Numbered from the stretch's first letter, positions 37,888 to 49,893 are shown. The stretch: 64,000 nucleotides of DNA from Allobrachymonas chironomi DSM 19884 (GCF_000374625.1 NZ_KB894771.1:59647-123646); one strand, 5' to 3'. Notes: generated by a model from the letters alone, not told the origin. A program made the numbers and translations.

Positions 37888-38586
37888 TCAGCCGGCGGCC
37901 CGCAGGCCGTTGGCGAAGTGGGTGCGCATGGCAGCACTGGCGGCGGTAGCATCACGCGCCAGCAGCGCTGCCAGAATGGCCGCGTGCTCATCGAGCGACT
38001 GCTGCACACGGCCGGTCTTGAACAGCGAGTGGTGGCGTCCGAGCTGCATCACGCCGCGCAGGTCGTTCACGATCTGCATGCGCCAGTGGTTGCGGCTGAT
38101 GTCCAGCATGCGGCCATGGAACTGCTGGTTGATGGCAAAAAAGCGGTCAATCAGCAGACTGTCGTTCGGGCTGGCGGCCAGCAAGCCGGCCTGCAGCTGC
38201 AGCTGCGTGTGCAGGCCGGACAGCTCCTGCAGCTCCTCGTCAGCGGCATGCAGTGCCACATCGGCAGCGGCATCGGCTTCGAGCAGGGCCAGCAGGTGGT
38301 AGATTTCGCGCACCTCGTTTTCCGGCACTTCGGTGACATAGGCACCGCGTCGCACCCGGATCGTGACCAGGCCTTCAGCCGCCAGCACCTTGATCGCCTC
38401 GCGCATCGGCGTGCGGCTGATGCCCATTTCCTCGGCCAGCTTCTGCTCGTCGATCCAGCTGCCGGGCGGCAGTCCGCGCTGCAGGATGCGCAGGCGCAGA
38501 TTGTCGGCTACATCCATGTACAGCGGACGGGCGGCTGCGAGTCCGCCGGATGGCTGTCTGGTCGAATAGGAGGATGCAAGTGCCAT
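37888..38586 (-). CDS. GntR-family regulator with FCD domain
   Basis: The 232 residues form an N-terminal winged helix (LAEEMGISRTPMREAIKVLAAEGLV, about 50-80) and a C-terminal FadR-type FCD ligand domain with the metal-site residues spread over HLLALLEADAAAD, FHGRMLD and HHSLF. It is divergent from the methylmalonyl-CoA mutase operon and so is its likely regulator, probably sensing an acyl-CoA or carboxylate intermediate. Direct binding is inferred from position only. Confidence 0.9.
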   Translation of the reverse strand: MALASSYSTRQPSGGLAAARPLYMDVADNLRLRILQRGLPPGSWIDEQKLAEEMGISRTPMREAIKVLAAEGLVTIRVRRGAYVTEVPENEVREIYHLLALLEADAAADVALHAADEELQELSGLHTQLQLQAGLLAASPNDSLLIDRFFAINQQFHGRMLDISRNHWRMQIVNDLRGVMQLGRHHSLFKTGRVQQSLDEHAAILAALLARDATAASAAMRTHFANGLRAAG

Positions 38587-38638
38587 GGCCCGGGCCCGAA
38601 CGTAAAAAAAGGGTCACAATGCGCGCATCTTACCTGCT

Positions 38639-38756
38639 TTGCATTCATAATTACAGTATTGCCAAATGCAACTGCTGGCAACCGATGCCTGCATGCCGGA
38701 CATCTGGCAGACAGGTCCAACCTTGTTTTTTTTGCTATAACAGGGCAGGGTCCAAC
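38639..38756. promoter_or_regulatory. Control region between the GntR gene and the mutase operon
   Basis: The 255-bp gap holds an inverted repeat TTGCATT (38639-38645) / AATGCAA (38665-38671), a -10-like TATAAC at 38736-38741 for the mutase operon, and two copies of GGTCCAAC (38714-38721 and 38749-38756) on either side of that box. These are candidate operators for the divergent regulator. No gene is present. Confidence 0.45.
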
Positions 38757-38841
38757 AGCTCGTCGAACCGCGTCACTTGGCGCGGCTTCGGCGCTTCTGC
38801 TGTAGTGGCATCTGCTCATCACCACAGAGGGACTGCAATCC

Positions 38842-41010
<2,169 letters not shown>

Positions 41011-41013
41011 TCC

Positions 41014-42033
41014 ATGTTGCCAGCAGTTCCCGACATCCAGCAAGCCATTCTGCACGGTGACGCGTCGCGTCGCCGTCGTGGCATTGCCAAGGCCATCACG
41101 CTGCTCGAATCCACCCGCGCCGATCACCGTGCGCTGGCCGATGAGTTGCTGACGGCCCTGTTGCCGCATACCGGCAAGGCGCTGCGCCTGGGCCTGAGTG
41201 GCGTGCCGGGCGTGGGCAAGTCGACCTTTGTCGAGACGCTCGGCCTGCACCTGACCGGGCGCGGGCTCAAGGTGGCCGTGCTGGCCATCGATCCGTCCTC
41301 CAGCGTTTCCGGCGGCTCCATCCTGGGTGACAAGACCCGCATGGAGCGCCTGAGCCGCGAACCCAATGCCTATATCCGCCCAAGCCCGAGCAGCTGCAAC
41401 CTGGGAGGTGTCGCCGAGAAGACGCGCGAAGCCATGCTGGTGTGCGAGGCGGCCGGCTATGATGTGGTCATCATCGAGACCGTTGGTGTCGGCCAGTCCG
41501 AAACCGCCGTGCATGACATGGCCGACATGTTCGTGCTGCTGCAGTTGCCCAACGCCGGTGACGATCTGCAGGCGATCAAGAAGGGCGTGATGGAGATGGC
41601 CGATCTGGTCGTGATCAACAAGGCCGATATCGATCCGGTGGCAGCCACGCGTGCCCAGGCCCAGATTACTTCCAGCCTGCGCCTGCTCGGCTTCCATGGC
41701 CGCCATGACGACAGCGCTGCCCCGCAGTGGCAACCGCGCGTGCTGCAGATCAGTGCGCTGGAAGGCACCGGCGTGGAAGATTTCTGGGCTGCCGTCGAGG
41801 AATTCCGCAACATCAATACCGGCAATGGCAAGCTGGCGCAGCGTCGTCAGCAGCAGTCGCAGGCCTGGATGTGGGAACGCATCGATGCCGGCCTGAAGGA
41901 TGCCTTCCGCACCCACGCTGGCGTGTCCGGACAATTGCCGGAGTTGACGCAGCGTGTCCAGCAGGGCACCTTGGCCGCATCGACCGCAGCGCGTCAGCTG
42001 CTGCAGCTGTTCCAGTCTGCAGTGCAACCCTGA
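41014..42033 (+). CDS. meaB: MeaB-type G-protein chaperone of methylmalonyl-CoA mutase
   Basis: The 339-residue P-loop GTPase has [18 protein letters not shown], the Asp in [27 protein letters not shown] and NKADID. It loads and protects the cobalamin cofactor of the mutase. It starts 3 bp after the mutase stop, so it is translationally close. ArgK is an old name for this family. Confidence 0.96.
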   Translation: MLPAVPDIQQAILHGDASRRRRGIAKAITLLESTRADHRALADELLTALLPHTGKALRLGLSGVPGVGKSTFVETLGLHLTGRGLKVAVLAIDPSSSVSGGSILGDKTRMERLSREPNAYIRPSPSSCNLGGVAEKTREAMLVCEAAGYDVVIIETVGVGQSETAVHDMADMFVLLQLPNAGDDLQAIKKGVMEMADLVVINKADIDPVAATRAQAQITSSLRLLGFHGRHDDSAAPQWQPRVLQISALEGTGVEDFWAAVEEFRNINTGNGKLAQRRQQQSQAWMWERIDAGLKDAFRTHAGVSGQLPELTQRVQQGTLAASTAARQLLQLFQSAVQP

Positions 42034-42097
42034 ATCGTCACGGGTTTTCCGTTTTGTACCTGTTTCAATCTTTCAATTTCAAACCAAAGGATCCGAG

Positions 42098-43630
42098 ATG
42101 AAGGAAATTCTTGACCAACTTGAACAGAAGCGCGAAGCCGCCCGACTGGGTGGCGGCCAGCGTCGTATCGATGCGCAGCACGGCAAGGGCAAGCTCACGG
42201 CGCGTGAGCGTATCGAGGTCCTGCTCGACGCCGGTACGTTCGAGGAATGGGACATGTTCGTGGAGCACCGCTGCACCGACTTCGGCATGGAACAAAGCCA
42301 CATTCCGGGCGATGGCGTGGTGATCGGCTACGGCACCATCAACAACCGCCTGGTGTTCGTGTTCAGCCAGGACTTCACCGTCTTCGGTGGTGCCCTGTCC
42401 GAAGCCCACGCAGAAAAGATCTGCAAGCTGATGGACCAGGCGATGAAGGTCGGCGCGCCGGTGATCGGCCTGAACGATTCCGGCGGCGCGCGCATCCAGG
42501 AAGGCGTGGCCTCCCTGGCTGGCTACGCCGAGGTGTTCCAGCGCAACGTGATGGCGTCCGGCGTGGTGCCGCAGATCTCCATGATCATGGGCCCCTGTGC
42601 CGGTGGTGCCGTCTACTCTCCGGCCATGACCGACTTCATCTTCATGGTCAAGGACAGCTCCTACATGTTCGTGACCGGCCCGGAAGTGGTGAAGACCGTG
42701 ACGCACGAATCCGTGACGGCAGAAGAGCTGGGCGGTGCCATTACCCACACCAGCCGCAGCGGTGTGGCCGATCTGGCCTTCGAGAACGACGTGGAAGCGC
42801 TGCTGATGCTGCGTCGCCTGTACAACTACATCCCGTCCAACAACCGCGAAAAGGCACCGTACCGCCCGACGCTGGATCCGGTCGATCGTGCCGACCTGAG
42901 CCTGGACACGCTGGTGCCGGACAACCCGAACAAGCCTTACGACATGAAGGAGTTGATCGTCAAGACCGTGGACGATGGCGAATTCTTCGAGCTGCAGCCT
43001 GACTATGCCGCCAACATCGTGATCGGTTTTGCCCGCATGGACGGCAACGTGGTCGGTATCGTGGCCAACCAGCCGCTGGTGCTGGCCGGCTGCCTGGACA
43101 TCAAGTCCTCCATCAAGGCAGCCCGTTTCGTGCGCTTTTGCGATGCCTTCAACATCCCGGTGGTCACCTTCGTGGACGTGCCTGGTTTCATGCCCGGTAC
43201 CAGCCAGGAATACGGCGGCATCATCAAGCATGGTGCCAAGCTGCTGTACGCCTACGCCGAGTGCACGGTGCCGAAGATCACCATCATCACGCGCAAGGCC
43301 TACGGCGGTGCGTATGACGTGATGAGCTCCAAGCACCTGCGTGGTGACGTCAACCTGGCCTGGCCGAATGCCGAAATCGCGGTGATGGGTGCCAAGGGCG
43401 CGGTGGAGATCATCTTCCGTGAAGACAAGAATGATCCGGAAAAGCTGGCTGCCCGCGAAGCCGAATACAAGTCCCGTTTCGCCAACCCGTTCGTGGCCGG
43501 TGCCCGTGGCTTCATCGACGACGTGATCCAGCCGCACGAGACGCGCAAGCGCATCTGCCGCAGCCTGGCCATGCTGAAGGACAAGAAGCTGGAAAACCCG
43601 TGGCGCAAGCACGGCAACATCCCGCTGTAA
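42098..43630 (+). CDS. pccB: Propionyl-CoA carboxylase beta chain (carboxyltransferase)
   Basis: The 510 residues form the two crotonase-like halves of a biotin-dependent carboxyltransferase, with the N-terminal region [17 protein letters not shown] and the C-terminal [26 protein letters not shown]. It moves CO2 from carboxybiotin to propionyl-CoA. The ATG at 42098 ([20 protein letters not shown]) is chosen from family N-termini. Methylcrotonyl-CoA carboxylase is excluded by the mutase context. Confidence 0.96.
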   Translation: MKEILDQLEQKREAARLGGGQRRIDAQHGKGKLTARERIEVLLDAGTFEEWDMFVEHRCTDFGMEQSHIPGDGVVIGYGTINNRLVFVFSQDFTVFGGALSEAHAEKICKLMDQAMKVGAPVIGLNDSGGARIQEGVASLAGYAEVFQRNVMASGVVPQISMIMGPCAGGAVYSPAMTDFIFMVKDSSYMFVTGPEVVKTVTHESVTAEELGGAITHTSRSGVADLAFENDVEALLMLRRLYNYIPSNNREKAPYRPTLDPVDRADLSLDTLVPDNPNKPYDMKELIVKTVDDGEFFELQPDYAANIVIGFARMDGNVVGIVANQPLVLAGCLDIKSSIKAARFVRFCDAFNIPVVTFVDVPGFMPGTSQEYGGIIKHGAKLLYAYAECTVPKITIITRKAYGGAYDVMSSKHLRGDVNLAWPNAEIAVMGAKGAVEIIFREDKNDPEKLAAREAEYKSRFANPFVAGARGFIDDVIQPHETRKRICRSLAMLKDKKLENPWRKHGNIPL

Positions 43631-43687
43631 TCCGCGTTCCTTTTCCACAAGCATCCAGACCAGAATACCGATTAGGAGAACCGTTTC

Positions 43688-45748
43688 ATGTTCACCAAGA
43701 TTTTGATTGCGAACCGCGGCGAAATCGCCTGCCGCGTGATCGCCACTGCCAAGAAAATGGGCATCCAGACCGTGGCGGTCTATTCCGACGCCGACAAGGA
43801 CGCGCGCTTTGTGCAGCTGGCCGACGAGGCCGTGCGCCTGGGCCCGCCGCCTTCCCGCGAGTCCTACCTGCTGGGCGACAAGATCATCGAAGTGGCCAAG
43901 CAGACTGGCGCACAGGCGATCCATCCCGGCTACGGCTTCCTGAGCGAGAACGAGGAATTCTGCCGCAAGGTCGAGGAAAACGGCATTGCCTTCATTGGCC
44001 CCAAGCACCAGGCGATTGCCGCCATGGGCGACAAGATCGCTTCCAAGAAGCTGGCCAACGAAGCCAAGGTCAACACCATTCCCGGCTACAACGACCCGAT
44101 CGATACACCCGAGCAGGCGGTGGAAATCGCCAAGGGCATCGGCTATCCGGTGATGATCAAGGCTTCCGCCGGCGGCGGTGGCAAGGGTCTGCGTGTGGCC
44201 TTCAACGACAAGGAAGCGCATGAAGGCTTTGCTTCCTGCCGCAACGAAGCCCGCAACAGCTTCGGCGACGACCGCGTCTTCATCGAGAAGTTCGTCGAGC
44301 AGCCGCGCCACATCGAGATCCAGGTACTGGGCGATGCGCACGGCAACGTGATCTACCTGAACGAGCGCGAGTGCTCGATCCAGCGTCGTCACCAGAAGGT
44401 GATCGAGGAAGCACCGTCTCCCTTCATCAGCGATGAAACCCGCAAGGCCATGGGCGAACAGGCCGTGGCCCTGGCCAAGGCGGTGAACTACCAGTCTGCC
44501 GGTACGGTGGAATTCGTGGTGGGCAAGAACCAGGACTTCTACTTCCTGGAAATGAACACCCGCCTGCAGGTGGAGCATCCGGTGACCGAGTGCATCACCG
44601 GTCTGGACCTGGTGGAGCAGATGATTCGCGTCGCCGCTGGCGAAAAGCTGACCCTCCAGCAGTCTGACGTGAAGAAGGAAGGCTGGGCGATCGAGTGCCG
44701 TATCAACGCCGAAGATCCGTTCCGCAACTTCCTGCCTTCCACCGGTCGTCTGGTGCGCTTCCAGCCGCCGGAGCAGAACCTGTTCCAGGGCGAAGCCAGC
44801 ACCGATTACGGTGTGCGCGTCGACACCGGTGTGGTGGATGGTGGCGAAATTTCCATGTTCTACGACTCCATGATCGCCAAGCTGATCGTGCACGGCAAGG
44901 ATCGCAACGACGCCATCGCGCGCATGCGTGAAGCCCTGAACGGTTTCGTGATCAAGGGCGTGCAGAGCAACATCCCGTTCCAGGCCGCGCTGCTGGCGCA
45001 TCCCAAGTTCATCTCCGGTGATTTCAATACCGGCTTCATCGCCGAGAACTACGCCGATGGCTTCCGCGCCGAAGACGTGCCGCACAGCGATCCGTACTTC
45101 CTGATGGCCCTGGCAGCGCGCCTGAACATGTACTACCGCAACCGTGCACAGGATCTGCAGGGCAAGTTCTGGGAAGGCTACAAGCGCCTGCCCAAGCGCG
45201 AGTTCACCGTCTGCGCCCTGGGCAAGGAAGGCAACAACATCTATGTCAATGCCGAACTGAGCGCCACCGCACCGGGCGAATCCACCGTGGTGACGCTGCA
45301 GACGCCCGAAGGCGAGCGCCATTACGACATGCTGATCGACCAATTCCTGGGTGATGCCCGCATCACCGGTACCTGCAACGGCGAAGAGTTCACCGTGCAG
45401 ATGGAACGTGGCCGCGCCAAGAATCCGCTGGCGATCCGCGTGATCCACAACGGCAGCCAGGTCGATGCCATCGTGATGCATCCGCGCACGGCCGAGCTGC
45501 ACAAGCTGATGCCCTACAAGGCACCGCCGGACATGAGCAAGTTCGTGCTGTCCCCGATGCCGGGCCTGCTGACGCAGGTGGCCGTGGAGCCTGGCCAGAA
45601 GGTGCAGGCCGGCGAGCGCGTTGCCGTGATCGAGGCCATGAAGATGGAAAACATCCTGTTCGCTACGGCCGATGGCGTGGTGAAGGAAGTGCTGGCACAG
45701 CCGGGCGAGAGCCTGGCGGTCGATCAGGCCATCGTGGCGTTCGAGTAA
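43688..45748 (+). CDS. pccA: Propionyl-CoA carboxylase alpha chain (biotin carboxylase plus biotin carrier)
   Basis: The 686-residue protein has a biotin carboxylase with ATP-grasp (KASAGGGGKGLRVAF) and LEMNTRLQVEHPVTE, an intermediate domain, and a C-terminal biotinyl domain with the lysine in VIEAMKMENILF. The pair PccA/PccB makes (S)-methylmalonyl-CoA from propionyl-CoA. It is 57 bp after pccB and is followed by a strong terminator. Confidence 0.97.
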   Translation: MFTKILIANRGEIACRVIATAKKMGIQTVAVYSDADKDARFVQLADEAVRLGPPPSRESYLLGDKIIEVAKQTGAQAIHPGYGFLSENEEFCRKVEENGIAFIGPKHQAIAAMGDKIASKKLANEAKVNTIPGYNDPIDTPEQAVEIAKGIGYPVMIKASAGGGGKGLRVAFNDKEAHEGFASCRNEARNSFGDDRVFIEKFVEQPRHIEIQVLGDAHGNVIYLNERECSIQRRHQKVIEEAPSPFISDETRKAMGEQAVALAKAVNYQSAGTVEFVVGKNQDFYFLEMNTRLQVEHPVTECITGLDLVEQMIRVAAGEKLTLQQSDVKKEGWAIECRINAEDPFRNFLPSTGRLVRFQPPEQNLFQGEASTDYGVRVDTGVVDGGEISMFYDSMIAKLIVHGKDRNDAIARMREALNGFVIKGVQSNIPFQAALLAHPKFISGDFNTGFIAENYADGFRAEDVPHSDPYFLMALAARLNMYYRNRAQDLQGKFWEGYKRLPKREFTVCALGKEGNNIYVNAELSATAPGESTVVTLQTPEGERHYDMLIDQFLGDARITGTCNGEEFTVQMERGRAKNPLAIRVIHNGSQVDAIVMHPRTAELHKLMPYKAPPDMSKFVLSPMPGLLTQVAVEPGQKVQAGERVAVIEAMKMENILFATADGVVKEVLAQPGESLAVDQAIVAFE

Positions 45749-45782
45749 GCTGCGCGGTAGTGACCGTGCACTGAACGCCGGA

Positions 45783-45813
45783 CCGCCCATGTGCGAGCAT
45801 GGGCGGTTTTTTT
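45783..45813 (+). terminator. Terminator of the propionyl-CoA operon
   Basis: CCGCCCATG pairs perfectly with CATGGGCGG around TGCGAG and is followed by seven T residues. Confidence 0.92.
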
Positions 45814-45829
45814 CCAGAAGGAGAGTGTG

Positions 45830-46468
45830 TTGTTGCAAGATGCCAGCCAGGCGCTGATCGTGATCGATGTCCAGTACGGCTTCATGCCAGGCGGTGGTTT
45901 GCCCGTGGCGGATGGCGATGCCGTGGTGCCGGTGATCAACCGCATCGCGCCGCTGTTTGCCAATGCCGTGTTGACGCAGGATTGGCACCCGGCCGACCAT
46001 GTCTCGTTTGCGCGCAACCATGCAGGCATGCAGCCTTACCAGACGCTGACGCTGCCTTATGGCGAGCAGGTGCTGTGGCCGATGCACTGTGTGCAGGGTA
46101 CGCCCGATGCCGCCTTGCACGCCGACCTGCAGGTGCCGCAAGCGCAACTCATCATCCGCAAGGGCTTTCACCGCGACGTGGACAGCTACTCGGCCTTTGT
46201 CGAGGCCGACCGCCAGACCACCACCGGGCTGGAGGCCTATCTGAAGGCGCGTGGTATCCGCTCGCTTTACCTGTGCGGGCTGGCCACCGATTACTGCGTG
46301 GCCTGGAGTGCGCTCGATGCACGGGCTGCGGGTTTCGAGGTCACGGTGGTCGAAGATGCCTGCCGTGGCATTGATCTGGAAGGTTCGCTGGCACGTGCCT
46401 GGGAGCAGATGGCTGCAGCTGGCGTGCAGCGTGTGCAGTCGGCCGAACTGCTGGCCACAGCCGCCTGA
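45830..46468 (+). CDS. pncA: Nicotinamidase
   Basis: The 212-residue isochorismatase-fold amidase has the catalytic Asp in LIVIDVQYGF, the metal-site TQDWHPADHVSF, the catalytic Lys in IIRKGFHRDVDSYS and the nucleophile Cys in LATDYCVAWSALDA. It converts nicotinamide to nicotinate for NAD recycling. There is no ATG near the start. AAGGAG at 45818-45823 best fits TTG 45830; TTG 45833 is the close alternative. An in-frame GTG at 45791 sits inside the terminator and is rejected. Confidence 0.93.
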   Translation: MLQDASQALIVIDVQYGFMPGGGLPVADGDAVVPVINRIAPLFANAVLTQDWHPADHVSFARNHAGMQPYQTLTLPYGEQVLWPMHCVQGTPDAALHADLQVPQAQLIIRKGFHRDVDSYSAFVEADRQTTTGLEAYLKARGIRSLYLCGLATDYCVAWSALDARAAGFEVTVVEDACRGIDLEGSLARAWEQMAAAGVQRVQSAELLATAA

Positions 46469-46473
46469 AGCCC

Positions 46474-46776
46474 ATGACAAGCCATGTCCTGAAACTGGCC
46501 ATTCATGCCACGCCGGGGGCCAAGCGTACCGAGGCGGCCGGCCTGCATGGCGATGCCTTGCGCGTGCGCCTGGGCGCCGCGCCGGTGGATGGCAAGGCCA
46601 ACGAGGCCCTGATTGCCTGGGCAGCCAGCACGTTTGGCGTACCGAAAAAACAGGTCGAGCTGCTGCATGGGGCTGCCGGCAGACAAAAGGTGCTGGCCGT
46701 GCAGCTGGCCGATGCGGCCGCACTGGCTGCCGCGCAGGCACTGCTGCAACAGTTGCGTGGCGAGGCCGCGACATGA
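46474..46776 (+). CDS. DUF167 (YggU) family protein
   Basis: The 100-residue protein shows the YggU core HATPGAKRTEAAGLHGDALRVRLGAAPVDGKANEALI. The family is widespread, small and uncharacterised. It starts 5 bp after the pncA stop and so is likely in the same transcript. Confidence 0.88.
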   Translation: MTSHVLKLAIHATPGAKRTEAAGLHGDALRVRLGAAPVDGKANEALIAWAASTFGVPKKQVELLHGAAGRQKVLAVQLADAAALAAAQALLQQLRGEAAT

Positions 46777-46831
46777 ACGTACAGACCACCATGGCTTTCT
46801 GCCGAATCCACAGCGGCACCTGGAGTTGCCC

Positions 46832-48034
46832 ATGCTGATCACCCGATTGCAACAGGAGCTGGCCGCGCTGGAGCAGGCCGGCCTGCGTCGTCGCCGCCGT
46901 GTCGTGACCGGGCCTTGCGGCCCGTTGCAGCAGCTGGCCGGCGCAGAGCAGCCCCGGCTGTCCTTCTGCAGCAACGACTATCTGGGCCTGGCCGGGCATC
47001 CGGCGCTGGCCGAGGCCCTGGCCGAAGGGGCGCAGCGCTGGGGCGTGGGCAGCGGTGCCTCGCATCTGGTCAGCGGTCACAGCCAGGTGCATGAAGATGT
47101 GGAGCAGGGCTTTGCACGCTGGCAGTCGGCCCACATTCCGCAAGCGGCGGGGCTGCTGTTCTGCAGCGGCTTCATGGCCAATATGGCGCTGATGACGGCG
47201 CTGGGTGATGGCCAGACCACGATTTTTTCCGACAAGCTCAACCATGCCTCGCTGATCGATGGCGCACGTCTGGCCGATGCCGACGTACGTCGCTACATGC
47301 ATGGTGACCTGGCACAACTGGAACGGTTGCTGCAGCGCTGCAACACGCCGCAGCGCCTGATTGTTACCGATGCCGTGTTCAGCATGGACGGTGATCTGGC
47401 CGACCTGCCGGCGCTGCTGCGCATGGCCGAACAGTATGATGCCTGGCTGGTGGTGGACGATGCCCACGGGCTGGGCGTGCTGGGCGCGCACGGTCATGGC
47501 AGTCTGGAACATTTCGGCCTGCACAGCGAGCGCCTGGTCTGGATGGGCACGCTGGGCAAGGCCATGGGCGTGTCCGGCGCCGTGGTGGTGGCGCATGCCA
47601 CCATCATCGACTGGCTGGTGCAGCGCGCACGTCCCTATATCTACACCACCGGCATGTCGCCGGCGCTGGCGCAGGCCTTGCTCGCTTCCATGGAACTGGT
47701 AGAGTCGCAAGAGGGCGCAGCACGTCGCCAGCACTTGCAGCAACTGATTGCGCGCTTGCGCGCAGGGTTGTCGGCCCTGGTGCAGCAACACCCGCACTGG
47801 AGCCTGCCCGATTCCGTCACGGCCATCCAGCCGCTGGTGGTGGGCAGCAACGAAGATGCCTTGCGTCTGTCGGCAACGCTGGAGCAGAGCGGCGTCTGGG
47901 TGCCAGCCATCCGCCCGCCCACCGTGCCGGCCGGCACGGCGCGGCTGCGCTTTACGCTCAGTGCCGCACACACACAGGCCCAGCTGGATCAGCTGCTGGC
48001 CGTACTGGATACGCTGGAGAAGATCACGTCATGA
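46832..48034 (+). CDS. bioF: 8-amino-7-oxononanoate synthase
   Basis: The 400-residue alpha-oxoamine synthase makes the first dedicated biotin intermediate from pimeloyl-ACP or -CoA and alanine. Motifs are FCSNDYLGLAGHPAL, SDKLNHASLIDGA, VVDDAHGLGVLG and the PLP lysine in TLGKAMGVSGA (Lys near 243). The ATG at 46832 gives the family N-terminus. The stop overlaps the start of the P450 gene as ATGA. No bioA, bioB or bioD is in view. The close relatives KBL and HemA are less likely because of the NHASLIDG segment. Confidence 0.88.
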   Translation: MLITRLQQELAALEQAGLRRRRRVVTGPCGPLQQLAGAEQPRLSFCSNDYLGLAGHPALAEALAEGAQRWGVGSGASHLVSGHSQVHEDVEQGFARWQSAHIPQAAGLLFCSGFMANMALMTALGDGQTTIFSDKLNHASLIDGARLADADVRRYMHGDLAQLERLLQRCNTPQRLIVTDAVFSMDGDLADLPALLRMAEQYDAWLVVDDAHGLGVLGAHGHGSLEHFGLHSERLVWMGTLGKAMGVSGAVVVAHATIIDWLVQRARPYIYTTGMSPALAQALLASMELVESQEGAARRQHLQQLIARLRAGLSALVQQHPHWSLPDSVTAIQPLVVGSNEDALRLSATLEQSGVWVPAIRPPTVPAGTARLRFTLSAAHTQAQLDQLLAVLDTLEKITS

Positions 48035-49293
48035 ACGCACCGGAGACCCTCGTCCTCGCGGACGGACACGCAAGGGACAAGCCGCTGGCCAGTCCGTTGT
48101 CGCCGGATTTTGCCGACAACCCGTATGCCACTTATGCGCGCTGGCGTGCCGAAGGTCCGCTGTTGTGGAGCGATGCCTTTTTTGGCGGCGCCTGGCTGCT
48201 GACGCGCCATGCCGATGTCGAATCGGCGCTGCGCGATGTGCGCCTGTCGGCGCAGCGTACCGGCGGCTGGGTGATGGATGTGGCCGAAGGCGATCGCGCC
48301 GGCCTCACGCCGTTCCAGCGCCTGTTCACGCGTGCCTTGCTGTTTCTGGACGCCCCCGAACATACGCGCCTGCGCCAGGTGCTGATGCCGGCATTCCGGC
48401 CGCAGCGCCTGCAGGCCCTGCAGCCGGAGATCGAACAGTTTGCTGCCGAACTGGTGCAGGGCATCGCTCCCGGCGAAGACTTCGATTTCATGGAGCGCAT
48501 CGCGCGCCCGCTGCCGGTGCGCGTGATTGCGCGCCTGATGGGTGTCGACCTGTCGCTGGAAACCGATTTCATGCGCTGGGCCGATGACATCGCCGCCTTT
48601 ATCGGTGCCGTGCGCCCGAGCCCGGAGCAGACGCGCCTGGCACAGCGCAGCACGCTGGAGATGGCTGACTATTTCGAGCGCGACCTGCTGCCGCGCCGTC
48701 GCCGCGATCCGCAGGATGATCTGGTCACCGAGCTGGTGCAGGCGCGTGACGATGGTCGTATCAGCTCCGATGCCGAGTTGCTGGCGCAGTGCGCCATGTT
48801 GCTGTTTGCCGGTTACGAGACCACGCGCAACCTGCTCGGCAATGGCATGCTAGTGCTGATGCAGCATCGCGCGCAGTGGGAGTTGCTGTGCCGCCAGCCG
48901 GAGCTGGTGCCGGGATCGATCCGTGAGCTGCTGCGTTTTGACAGCCCGGTGCAATGGACCGGCCGCCGCGTGGCGCGCAGCTTGACGCTGCATGGCCAGC
49001 CGCTGCGCCGTGGCGAACTGGTGCTGCCGATGATTGGCTGCGCCAACCACGATCCAGACCGCCATGCCGATCCGGAAACGCTGGATGTGCAGCGCGACAA
49101 CCCCGGTGCGCTGTCGTTTGGCAGCGGCCCGCATGTCTGCATTGGCGCCGCCCTGACCCAGCTGGAGGCGCAAACGCTGTTTGCGCAACTGGTGTTGCGG
49201 CTACCAGGCCTGCAACTGGCCGGAGCCGTGGAACGCAACGGCAATCCGGTTTATCGTGGCATTTTGCGCCTGCCGATGCGGGCTGCGACCTGA
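48031..49293 (+). CDS. Cytochrome P450 coupled to bioF
   Basis: The 420-residue soluble P450 has the I-helix oxygen motif AGYETTRN (about 260-267), the ExxR pair in ELLRF (Glu 299, Arg 302) and the heme loop FGSGPHVCIG (Cys 370). No signal or anchor is present, so it needs a separate ferredoxin partner. The ATGA overlap with bioF shows translational coupling. By analogy with Bacillus BioI it could cleave acyl-ACP to a pimeloyl unit. A BioI identity is inferred from the neighbour only. It is followed by a VOC gene after 51 bp. Confidence 0.92.
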   Translation: MNAPETLVLADGHARDKPLASPLSPDFADNPYATYARWRAEGPLLWSDAFFGGAWLLTRHADVESALRDVRLSAQRTGGWVMDVAEGDRAGLTPFQRLFTRALLFLDAPEHTRLRQVLMPAFRPQRLQALQPEIEQFAAELVQGIAPGEDFDFMERIARPLPVRVIARLMGVDLSLETDFMRWADDIAAFIGAVRPSPEQTRLAQRSTLEMADYFERDLLPRRRRDPQDDLVTELVQARDDGRISSDAELLAQCAMLLFAGYETTRNLLGNGMLVLMQHRAQWELLCRQPELVPGSIRELLRFDSPVQWTGRRVARSLTLHGQPLRRGELVLPMIGCANHDPDRHADPETLDVQRDNPGALSFGSGPHVCIGAALTQLEAQTLFAQLVLRLPGLQLAGAVERNGNPVYRGILRLPMRAAT

Positions 49294-49344
49294 CTCGTCT
49301 TCCCTCATTTTCAACTGCATACAGAACCAACCAAGGAGAATCGC

Positions 49345-49848
49345 ATGACTGAAACCGTTATCGCCAAAGGCAGCCCGCGTCCGTTCAAGGTGCTGGGCAT
49401 CCAGCAGATCGCCATTGGCGGCCCGAGCAAGGAGCGCCTGCAGACCCTGTGGGTCGACATGTTCGGCCTGGAAAAGACCGGCACCTTCCAGAGTGAGCGC
49501 GAAAACGTGGACGAAGACATCTGCGCCATCGGCAGCGGCCCGTTCAAGGTCGAGGTGGATCTGATGCAGCCGATGGACCCCGAGAAAAAGCCGGCGGTGC
49601 ACACCACGCCGCTCAACCACATCGGCCTGTGGATCGATGATCTGCCGCTGGCCGTGGAATGGCTGACGGCACAGGGCGTGCGTTTTGCCCCGGGCGGCAT
49701 CCGCAAGGGCGCTGCCGGTTTCGACATCACCTTCATTCACCCCAAGGGCAATGACGAGCTGCCGATTGGGGGCGAGGGCGTGCTGATCGAATTGGTACAG
49801 GCACCGCAGGAAGTGATCGACGCCTTTGCCAAACTGGCGGGCCAGTAA
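49345..49848 (+). CDS. VOC/glyoxalase-fold protein, likely methylmalonyl-CoA epimerase
   Basis: The 167-residue protein has two VOC modules. The N-terminal part has [18 protein letters not shown] with the first metal-site region, and the C-terminal part has [18 protein letters not shown] and [23 protein letters not shown], the latter like the HPK...VLIEL ending of epimerases. Epimerase would convert (S)- to (R)-methylmalonyl-CoA, the missing step between PccAB and the mutase encoded about 4 kb upstream. A lactoylglutathione-lyase role is the alternative. GGAG precedes the ATG. Confidence 0.65.
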   Translation: MTETVIAKGSPRPFKVLGIQQIAIGGPSKERLQTLWVDMFGLEKTGTFQSERENVDEDICAIGSGPFKVEVDLMQPMDPEKKPAVHTTPLNHIGLWIDDLPLAVEWLTAQGVRFAPGGIRKGAAGFDITFIHPKGNDELPIGGEGVLIELVQAPQEVIDAFAKLAGQ

Positions 49849-49893
49849 GTCATGCGTCATGCCTGCCGTGCGACGGCAGGCAGCTGATAGCAG

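Noticed and set aside
45791..45829. GTG start for pncA inside the terminator
   Set aside because: It would place coding sequence in a perfect hairpin with a T-run and ignores the AAGGAG site before TTG 45830.
42065..47971. Very long minus-strand open frame (1968 codons) opposite the propionyl-CoA genes, and similar ones at 7672-10440, 10287-13946, 38773-42027 and 60256-62268
   Set aside because: They lie opposite highly conserved genes, have His/Gln/Gly-rich low-complexity translations and arise from the strong GC bias at codon position 3.
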